IMG/VR virus record: IMGVR_UViG_3300046524_000428 | Location: 1 to 28,810 of that record | Reading direction: 5' to 3' (one strand) | Source: a virus | DNA: 28,810 bases | Part shown: piece by piece, positions 23,623 through 28,810 of the stretch | Layout of the letters: every line of letters starts with the position of its first letter | How positions within the stretch are numbered: position 1 is the stretch's first letter | Translations under genes and position numbers: made by a program | The notes under the pieces: generated by a model | The model's input: the letters and a program-made list of their open reading frames with translations, nothing else | What the model was told of the DNA's origin: nothing | Database searches by the model: none

Positions 23623-23638
23623 CTGTTTGGATATACAG
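23623..23638. promoter_or_regulatory. LexA (SOS) box
   Basis: CTGTTTGGATATACAG fits the gammaproteobacterial LexA consensus CTG-N10-CAG exactly, with an AT-rich core and flanking TA on both sides. It lies 19 bases upstream of the GTG of the coiled-coil gene (- strand) and upstream of a possible + strand gene, so it could control both directions. Confidence 0.85.
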
Positions 23639-23685
23639 TAATCGAGGGCGGACGCGATGGCGAATGCTGGCGACGGAATGCAACG

Positions 23686-23889
23686 GTGTGCTTACCGGCG
23701 CCCTACGATGCAGGTCCGCTGTCCTGTAGCCGTCATCAGCTATCGGCATCGGCGGCGTGGTTCATGGAGGAGCGCGCACGACTTGACACAGCGCATGCTC
23801 AACGAATTTTCGCGATTACCGACGCCGGTGACAAGGGACTGATGGCACTGGCTGCCTGTCGAGCTTACGTATACGAGATCTCGCACTGA
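23686..23889 (+). CDS. Possible small SOS-linked protein, 67 residues
   Basis: A + strand frame divergent from the LexA-controlled operon. From the GTG at 23686 it encodes VCLPAPYDAGPLSCSRHQLS, then AAWFMEERARLDTAHAQRIFAITDAGDKGLMALAACRAYVYEI. The amino acid make-up looks like a real protein, with a helical middle. The ribosome binding site is poor and the start uncertain; an ATG at 23764 is the next choice, and the frame is open further upstream. If real, it could share the LexA box. Confidence 0.4.
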   Translation: MCLPAPYDAGPLSCSRHQLSASAAWFMEERARLDTAHAQRIFAITDAGDKGLMALAACRAYVYEISH

Positions 23890-23948
23890 GATTCGGAGTC
23901 GACTATGATTTAATAAACCTTCATTGAACTGTATCAATAGGTCAGCAA

Positions 23949-24662
23949 ATGGAAACATATTTTATTCAAGGAATAGTATTGCCCGAAAGGTCGCCAATAA
24001 CGTACGAGTTTTCTTCAAAATTTCAACATGTTGCGACAGGGCAGAGATGTTCGGCAAAAGTTTCAATATTGCTAAATCAAGTTGCAGTTTGGTTAGATAC
24101 TGAGGAGGAGATGTCTTTCGCTGATCTAAAGAATCTTTCGAATTACATGGTTCTTAATTTGCTGTACGTTTTTTCATTTCTGAATGGGTATACATACGAT
24201 TTTCAAGTGACTCGTGCTATAAATAGGGAGCGTAACGCGGATGTAGTTTTCGGAATTGATCATCCAGTTATTGCAGCAAGAAGGCCTGTGATTGATTACC
24301 CGGTCGTTGTCAAAAAAGTACAAGCTCATTTGCTTGGTGATCAAGGGGTATTTATACATAGATGCCTAGGGGATCTATCAGCAGCTATGCGTTTTATAGA
24401 AGACTCAGCGTTCTACTGCTACCGTGCCATAGAGTCACTACGAAAACATTGCGCCGCCATTCATGGTATTACTGATGCCTCGAAAACTGTACAGTGGGAA
24501 AAGTTTCGAGAGGTCTCTGGGTTCTCTAAAGAGAAGATAGGCTGGATAGCCGAAGCTTCTAAGGAGTCGCGCCATGGAGGTACATCGATCCTTAGTATTG
24601 AGGAAAATGAAAAGCTTCTCAATGAAACGTGGGATATTGTCGATTCATATCTAAAGGTTTGA
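23949..24662 (+). CDS. AT-rich accessory protein of unknown function, 237 residues
   Basis: I do not recognise this gene with certainty. It is much AT-richer than the phage genes. The N-terminal half is strand-rich (SILLNQVAVWLDTEEE); a short hydrophobic segment (NYMVLNLLYVFSFLNG) may be a core helix rather than a membrane span. The C-terminal half is helical, with SAFYCYRAIESLRKHCAA, VQWEKFREVSGF and KESRHGG. The YRAIE ... RHG pattern recalls HEPN-like C-terminal domains of accessory proteins, which is a weak hint at an RNase or defence role. It lies between the SOS region and an SRAP pseudogene and converges with the nuclease-ATPase gene. The ribosome binding site is weak (AGG, eight bases upstream). 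Confidence 0.65.
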   Translation: METYFIQGIVLPERSPITYEFSSKFQHVATGQRCSAKVSILLNQVAVWLDTEEEMSFADLKNLSNYMVLNLLYVFSFLNGYTYDFQVTRAINRERNADVVFGIDHPVIAARRPVIDYPVVVKKVQAHLLGDQGVFIHRCLGDLSAAMRFIEDSAFYCYRAIESLRKHCAAIHGITDASKTVQWEKFREVSGFSKEKIGWIAEASKESRHGGTSILSIEENEKLLNETWDIVDSYLKV

Positions 24663-24708
24663 ATCAGCAAGTTATCCAGGTTTTTAAGAATTGGCTCTAT
24701 AAATATGG

Positions 24709-24914
24709 GACCATAATGTCGCGCATTCCCCACAGTGCGATCTACTTGGAACCACTCGAACGCTTCGGTCGTTACGCCTTGGTGCATTACCATCTATTCG
24801 GCGCGCTCCTTTGACGTGGCTGGATGATCCATTCTGGAGCCAGTTCTGACGACAGCGTCACTAGTCGGCGGTCGTGTCCACCATCCCGCCGAGGCTGTCG
24901 GCGGTGATGATTAG
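24709..24914 (-). pseudogene. Decayed fragment of a second SRAP gene
   Basis: On the - strand this stretch matches the C-terminal half of the SRAP gene at 22620-22830. The shared block TGGTGCATTACCATCT and the GGCGCGCTCCTTT segment are nearly identical, and the later HDRRPV region is recognisable at the DNA level. Small deletions (for example near 24822 and 24868) break the frame, and the N-terminal half with Cys2 is missing. The stretch 24663-24951 holds no other gene. It suggests that an SRAP locus once stood here, or that a second copy was cut by insertion of the AT-rich genes. Confidence 0.8.
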
Positions 24915-24951
24915 ACCCTAATTGGAGGCGCTACTATTCTGGTTTTGCTTC

Positions 24952-27426
24952 TTAGACAGGCCTGACAAAAGCTTCAGGTAGAGGACCGTAGTTTCGCTCG
25001 GCTGACTCGAGTGCGTTTCTCATGTTTAGCACCAGAGCTGGATAAATTTCTTTTAGTACATTGACGTGCCATTCTTTGGGTAAAACTCTTCTAACAGCTT
25101 CGTCACACAATACAGAGTATAAATCAGTCATGTAAGCGTGAAATACTTTTACTCGCTCTATGCGATAATATACGCGCATTGTTCTGCTGTTGTAGCTATT
25201 AGAGATTTGTCTGCCAAGTGTGTTTAGTTGTTCCCATACTTTTTCGTCGGCAACGAATGTATCCATCATCAAGTTCTCTACGAACATGAAGTTTGCTATC
25301 AGATCTCTAATAATGTATCCCCCCAGTCGACTCGGATAATAACTCGATTTGAAGTCGGCTGGGCCGTGGCCTCCGGTATAACAAAATCGGAAGCGACATA
25401 GGTCGTTCAAAACTTTTAATGCTACTTCATCTCCAATTCCGACTGAGCGTAAAAATTTGTTGATTTCTATTCCGTCTAAATATTGAAAGGATGCGTCTGA
25501 AGAGTATTGTACTAGCGCTGATAATACAAATAGTCGAGTGAGTTGAAGATTGGTGCGCTCCAGATGAGAGTCGTACGGGTTTCCAATAGGAGAAAAAGCT
25601 TCGTTGTATACCGATTGATTACCCAGCAGGATGGCTCTTAGCGCTTCATGTTTAGGTAGTGTGTATTTTCCGCCAGATTTATGAGTGTTATATGCTTTTC
25701 CGGGGTTTGAGTATCCGTGTTCAATAAATTCGCGTGTCATTCTTAATGCGTTCCGTACATCTCCCGAAGCTAGTACTTCCAGAAGGCTGCCTACATCTGT
25801 TCCGAGTACAGAGCTCTGTATCAACTCAATAAGCACTGCTAGGTCGGTTACCTGAACTTTCATACCATTTTCAGAGATGAAGTCGCCGGATTGACCGGAT
25901 ATTAGGTTAGTAGCAAGGAAGAATCGCTTCGATAGAACTGCCTCGATCTTTGGAGGCTCTATTAGAATCGGATCGAAATCAAATGCATTGAAGGCTGGTG
26001 AGTTGCGGTGTTCTACGTAAGTAGAGCTACGCAGAGCGATAACAAGATTTAAATTGAGTTTTGACGAAAATGCAACAGCTTCAGTGAAAATACTTGACTG
26101 GAGCTTTTCCTCCAGTTGGTCGATGTTATCGATAACTAAAAAAACTGGGGCTTGGGAGGTGGAGTAGCTGAGTAGCTTGTCGACGTATGGTTTGATGTTG
26201 TCGTAATCTTCTGTTAGCTTTTTTGTTATTAATTCATCAAATTTATCTTTGTTCTGGGCAATCAGAAATGCAGGTCCCTTCCTAATTGCTTGAATTTCTT
26301 TATTATAAGCTTTTTCGATGCATAGATGATAGTCTGAAAAGTAGTCATCATCGATGAGGTACTCTTTTATGCCTTCATAAATATAGTCAACTGGAAGTTT
26401 GTCGTTTGTGTACTTTAAAAAGTTTATTGCTATCCAGTGTGGATAGGCCTGTTTTGGCTTTTTCTCAAAGACCGATGCAGCTGTTACATTGCGGGTGTAA
26501 TGCAGGAACGTGGTTTTCCCAGCGCCGACACTACCGAGTATGACTATTGCCAGCGGTTTTGATTTGCTTTGAAGGTTTCGAATCCGTTCTTTTAAGAAGT
26601 TTGCGTCCTTCCTTTGCATAGGTCGGACAGGTTGAGAGCTAAATAAATGCTGGCTTTTCGATATGTGCATATTAATCCGCCTGTCAAATTTAATTTTCTC
26701 AGGTGAGTTAACATAGCATCTTTCGAATAGTTCCGGATCCATCTCGATGATGGTATCCGAGAATGAAGTTGTGATTGCGGTCTCGATAAGTGGATAAATC
26801 GAGTTTCTTGATTCTGATCTAGGGCTTTGGAAGAAGTTCCTAAGGCGCCGACCTTCTACCTGGTCTTCGCTGTAGCCTAAAAGCATGTTTTCTAGGCTTG
26901 AGTTAACGACAGCGTTTCTTGAAAGTAAGTCTGTGAATTCTGAATAATCGCTAACTAGAATTGATTCGAGGGAGTTGAAGACCAGCGCGTAGGAGTTTTG
27001 AAAAGTGACTTGGTCAGTTCGATTTGCTGGAAATACCACCCACTGATTACCATTGGTCACTACCGCAAACTGTATACCCAGCTTGCGACAATAATCACGC
27101 GCTTGTATTACAGCTTCCTCAAGGTCACCGAAAATATTGGTTTTAGTTAGCTTCAAACGCCTGTCTTTAGCTTGTGTTTTAAAAACGACGCCGACCTTTT
27201 TGGCTTCTAGAATAAATGCAGTGCTTGCTGTTCGTATTACATAGTCGGCATACGTCGTACTGCCGTCCTCGGAAACGCGCTCTTCGACTTGTACATCGTT
27301 ATGAGTCCATCCGAGCACCTCGAATAGTACCTTATCGATGAGCTTGAGCCGTGTCTCAGCTTCGTTCACGTTCTCAAAATCAATTTTTTTACCGACCGCA
27401 AGCAGTTCGGATATTGCATTTGGCAT
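24952..27426 (-). CDS. PD-(D/E)XK nuclease-like / P-loop ATPase protein, candidate defence gene
   Basis: An 824-residue - strand protein; the ATG at 27426 with GAGGGA upstream is preferred to a TTG at 27444. Residues 20-160 look like the N-terminal domain of type I restriction subunit R: NEAETR at 21-26, Asp61 in YAD, Glu74-x-Lys76 in ILEAKK, and the QARDYCRKLG helix at 108-117. A P-loop follows (GSVGAGKT, residues 298-305), with Walker B VFLVIDNIDQ (Asp433, Asp436) and a LVIALRSS sensor-like strand. A winged-helix-like region (around residue 640, EINKFLRSVG) and a helical C-terminal part come after it. No methylase or specificity gene is near, so it is not a classical type I system. The architecture resembles STAND/AAA-type abortive defence proteins. 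The gene is AT-rich and probably acquired by transfer. Confidence 0.78.
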   Translation of the reverse strand: MPNAISELLAVGKKIDFENVNEAETRLKLIDKVLFEVLGWTHNDVQVEERVSEDGSTTYADYVIRTASTAFILEAKKVGVVFKTQAKDRRLKLTKTNIFGDLEEAVIQARDYCRKLGIQFAVVTNGNQWVVFPANRTDQVTFQNSYALVFNSLESILVSDYSEFTDLLSRNAVVNSSLENMLLGYSEDQVEGRRLRNFFQSPRSESRNSIYPLIETAITTSFSDTIIEMDPELFERCYVNSPEKIKFDRRINMHISKSQHLFSSQPVRPMQRKDANFLKERIRNLQSKSKPLAIVILGSVGAGKTTFLHYTRNVTAASVFEKKPKQAYPHWIAINFLKYTNDKLPVDYIYEGIKEYLIDDDYFSDYHLCIEKAYNKEIQAIRKGPAFLIAQNKDKFDELITKKLTEDYDNIKPYVDKLLSYSTSQAPVFLVIDNIDQLEEKLQSSIFTEAVAFSSKLNLNLVIALRSSTYVEHRNSPAFNAFDFDPILIEPPKIEAVLSKRFFLATNLISGQSGDFISENGMKVQVTDLAVLIELIQSSVLGTDVGSLLEVLASGDVRNALRMTREFIEHGYSNPGKAYNTHKSGGKYTLPKHEALRAILLGNQSVYNEAFSPIGNPYDSHLERTNLQLTRLFVLSALVQYSSDASFQYLDGIEINKFLRSVGIGDEVALKVLNDLCRFRFCYTGGHGPADFKSSYYPSRLGGYIIRDLIANFMFVENLMMDTFVADEKVWEQLNTLGRQISNSYNSRTMRVYYRIERVKVFHAYMTDLYSVLCDEAVRRVLPKEWHVNVLKEIYPALVLNMRNALESAERNYGPLPEAFVRPV

Positions 27427-27741
27427 AGATCCCTCTACTATCAAGACTTCACTGAAGAAAAACCAAACCTACTGAGGATGCAAGGATGATGAGAGCTTAG
27501 CGGCTTTGATTGTTGCTTCAGATGAGCCCCGCCGATGCGCGTCAAAGGCGGGGTCTTACCTCCACCCATAGAAAACCTCACGGGTAGCCATTCGCCATCA
27601 CCTCTCATGCCATTAGCATACCGGGTTGCTGTGATGAGATGCAAAACCCACCATACCCTTGCTTATGCATTGCAAATACGAGCTGCTCCAGACTGTGACC
27701 GCCACTGTTGGAGGGGTCGTAGAAGCTCTGATCGTGCTTAC
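27427..27741. other. Gap of about 300 bases without a confident gene
   Basis: Several short frames are open, but none has a good start and a protein-like make-up. The only clear structure is a hairpin, CCCCGCC (27527-27533) with GGCGGGG (27547-27553), which has a weak T-rich stretch on the + strand (TCTTA). The promoter of the nuclease-ATPase gene must lie at about 27440-27520; I see no convincing hexamers. Confidence 0.5.
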
Positions 27742-27951
27742 TTACTCCGGCGTCATCAGCACTGCGAGCGTCAGCTTGATGAACTCTTCATTTTTATCGA
27801 TGGTTTCCAAGGCGCCGCGGACGTTATCGGCAACGTCGGCCGCGCCGTGTTGTTCGACCCAATTGGACAGTTCCATGATGGCGGCTTCCAGGGCGAGCTG
27901 GTTTTCGTTGATCTTGTAGAGCAGGGAAGGGAGCAGGTCAGAGTTTGGCAT
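27742..27951 (-). CDS. Short conserved hypothetical protein, 69 residues
   Basis: A - strand gene starting with ATG at 27951 behind a strong GGAGG six to seven bases upstream. The product (MPNSDLLPSLLYKINENQLAL ... WVEQHG ... ETIDKNEEFIKLTLAVL) is fully helical and acidic, with no membrane segment or motif. Small genes of this type are common near Pseudomonas prophage ends; the function is unknown. It lies 100 bases from the integrase-site-like repeats and 210 bases from attR, so it is the last gene of the element or of its cargo. Confidence 0.7.
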   Translation of the reverse strand: MPNSDLLPSLLYKINENQLALEAAIMELSNWVEQHGAADVADNVRGALETIDKNEEFIKLTLAVLMTPE

Positions 27952-28050
27952 CGCGAATCCTCCGGGGAGATTTCAGCGTAGCATTGGGAAATAGTGCATG
28001 GAGGAGGTTTGTGTTCGTCGGCAGGACGCCGGGGAGGGCGCCAAAAAGGC

Positions 28051-28082
28051 GTGCGTGACTTTTGCGTGACTTTCTCACGCAC
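28051..28082. repeat. Direct and inverted repeats close to attR
   Basis: GCGTGACTTT occurs twice in direct order (28053-28062, 28064-28073), and GTGCGTGA (28051-28058) has an inverted copy TCACGCAC (28075-28082). Short repeats at this distance (about 80-110 bases) from an att core are typical of arm-type integrase or excisionase binding sites. Confidence 0.55.
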
Positions 28083-28162
28083 TTATAAGCACTACTGGGC
28101 ATTCGGTTGCAGCGAGCGCCAATGATTACGGCCAAAACAAAGGGTCTTGCATGGGTCCTGCG

Positions 28163-28210
28163 TGCATGGGGTGCTAGGGGTCGAGTGTTCGAATCACTCC
28201 GTCCCGACCA
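28163..28210 (+). other. attR: 3' part of a tRNA-Pro(GGG)-type gene
   Basis: The sequence holds an anticodon-loop-like ATGGGGT (28166-28172), a T-arm GAGTG-TTCGAAT-CACTC (28183-28199), the 3' acceptor strand CGTCCCG, a discriminator A and CCA at 28208-28210. The 5' half of a tRNA is absent: the five bases before the loop do not pair well with those after it, and there is no D-arm. This is the usual trace left by integration into a tRNA gene, whose intact copy would lie at the other end. A partial copy of the core (TGCATGGG) also occurs at 28148-28155. Confidence 0.8.
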
Positions 28211-28218
28211 TATAATTC

Positions 28219-28260
28219 AAGGGGTTGCGAGATTTTATCTCGCGACCCCTTTTTATTTTT
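28219..28260 (+). terminator. Strong terminator behind the tRNA end
   Basis: AGGGGTTGCGAGA (28220-28232) pairs with TCTCGCGACCCCT (28238-28250) with a single G-T or mismatch position, and a T-rich run follows. It is the natural terminator of the tRNA transcription unit and lies on the chromosome side of the attachment site. Confidence 0.9.
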
Positions 28261-28433
28261 CAGCGTGTTCACTTCTATAAAATGACTGGCTCTGGGTGGA
28301 ACCCTCATCTCTTTCGGAGGAGATGGGTCTCTAAGCCGAGTATTACCTTGACGAAAGACAGCAATCGACCTCAAGCCACTCTAATTCGGTCCCGCCGTGG
28401 ATCGACGCGTGGTAAGTGTCAGCGATCGAGAAA

Positions 28434-28810
28434 CTAGACGGTTCTGACTGCCAACGCTTTTTGTCGACGATACAGAATCGTCGTCGCCGTGAACCCGCAC
28501 ACCGCCGCGAACATCAGCCAATAGGCGGGTGATGCCTTGTCGCCCGTGGCCTGTACAAGCAGCGTCGAGATTGCCGGGGTAAAACCGCCAAACACCGCGG
28601 TGGCCAAGCTGAAGGCCAGTGAAAACCCGACTACCCGCACGTTCTGTGGCATGACTTCGGTCAGTGCCGCGACCATGGCGCCGTTGTAAATGCCAAAGAA
28701 GAATGAGAAGTACAGCAGAACAGCGAGCAGTCGTTCAAAACTCGCCGCCTCTGCCAGCCAGTGCATGGCGGGATAGGCGGTGAAGATGCACAGCAACGAT
28801 ATCGCCAGCA
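28434..28810 (-). CDS. MFS transporter, C-terminal part (metabolite:H+ symporter family)
   Basis: The - strand frame is open to the right edge; only about 125 C-terminal residues are visible. They contain four likely membrane segments (around [58 protein letters not shown] and the cut one at the edge). The loop [16 protein letters not shown] is typical of the metabolite:H+ symporter branch of the MFS, which includes citrate and tricarballylate transporters. It sits in the inner membrane and takes up an organic acid with protons. This is host chromosome, outside the prophage. The substrate cannot be read from this part. Confidence 0.85.
   Translation of the reverse strand, partial: LAISLLCIFTAYPAMHWLAEAASFERLLAVLLYFSFFFGIYNGAMVAALTEVMPQNVRVVGFSLAFSLATAVFGGFTPAISTLLVQATGDKASPAYWLMFAAVCGFTATTILYRRQKALAVRTV

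Noticed and set aside
24952-27426. A type I restriction subunit R
   Set aside because: It lacks the helicase motor motifs of HsdR and has no HsdM or HsdS partner; the ATPase part is a different P-loop type.
27441-27644. A 67-residue - strand frame upstream of the nuclease-ATPase gene
   Set aside because: No ribosome binding site and no convincing protein-like pattern.
28174-28374. A short - strand frame ending in GVIRTLDP
   Set aside because: It is read from the tRNA end and its terminator; this is a known type of spurious frame.

Overview
The window is the right-hand part of an integrated, partly decayed prophage in a high-GC gammaproteobacterium, most likely a Pseudomonas of the fluorescens/putida type. 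The reasons are the family-level resemblance of the late genes to Pseudomonas Mu-like-tail prophages, the late-gene codon use, and a tRNA-Pro(GGG)-type 3' end that marks the right attachment site (about 28163-28210). To the right of it lies ordinary chromosome with a metabolite:H+ symporter (MFS) gene. The left end of the prophage is outside the window, which opens inside a tyrosine recombinase gene.

Layout. 1-2200: end of the recombinase gene, a small zinc-finger gene, a conserved late-regulator-like gene, a hypothetical gene, and three rho-independent terminators in a row. 2280-2768: holin and a small companion. 2771-7555: the head and head-tail module, heavily rearranged. A ClpP-type prohead protease and a C-terminally truncated HK97 capsid gene lie on the + strand. 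A roughly 2.9 kb block is inverted. It carries, on the - strand, the tail end of a gp6-like connector, a head-closure protein, a gp10-like protein, an N-terminally truncated sheath, the tail tube and the first 39 codons of a tail chaperone. Terminase and portal genes are absent from their usual place. 7579-16089: an intact-looking Mu-type contractile tail operon (tape measure, gpN, gpP, gp45, gp46, gp47, gp48, repeat-containing fibre, fibre-assembly protein). 16158-19165: a large tailspike with a predicted carbohydrate esterase domain, plus a lectin-like tail protein.

19190-21690 is a small accessory cassette on the - strand: a DUF551-like gene and an AT-richer AlgX/AlgJ-type acetyltransferase gene. 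It lies between a broken copy of the endolysin start and the intact GH19-type endolysin (21697-22332). 22359-23889 holds a small hypothetical gene and a - strand operon (coiled-coil protein plus SRAP/YedK abasic-site protein) with a perfect CTG-N10-CAG LexA box in front of it. 23949-27426 is AT-rich accessory DNA: a 237-residue protein of unknown function, a decayed second SRAP fragment, and an 824-residue protein combining a PD-(D/E)XK nuclease-like domain with a P-loop ATPase, which is a candidate defence gene. A short conserved gene and integrase-site-like repeats precede attR.

Taken together, the lysis, tail and fibre genes look preserved, while head and DNA-packaging functions are lost or broken and the sheath/tube genes face against the late operon. 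The element is probably unable to make virions. The cargo genes (acetyltransferase, SOS-linked SRAP operon, nuclease-ATPase) may be what selection keeps. All function calls come from reading the sequence; no database search was run.
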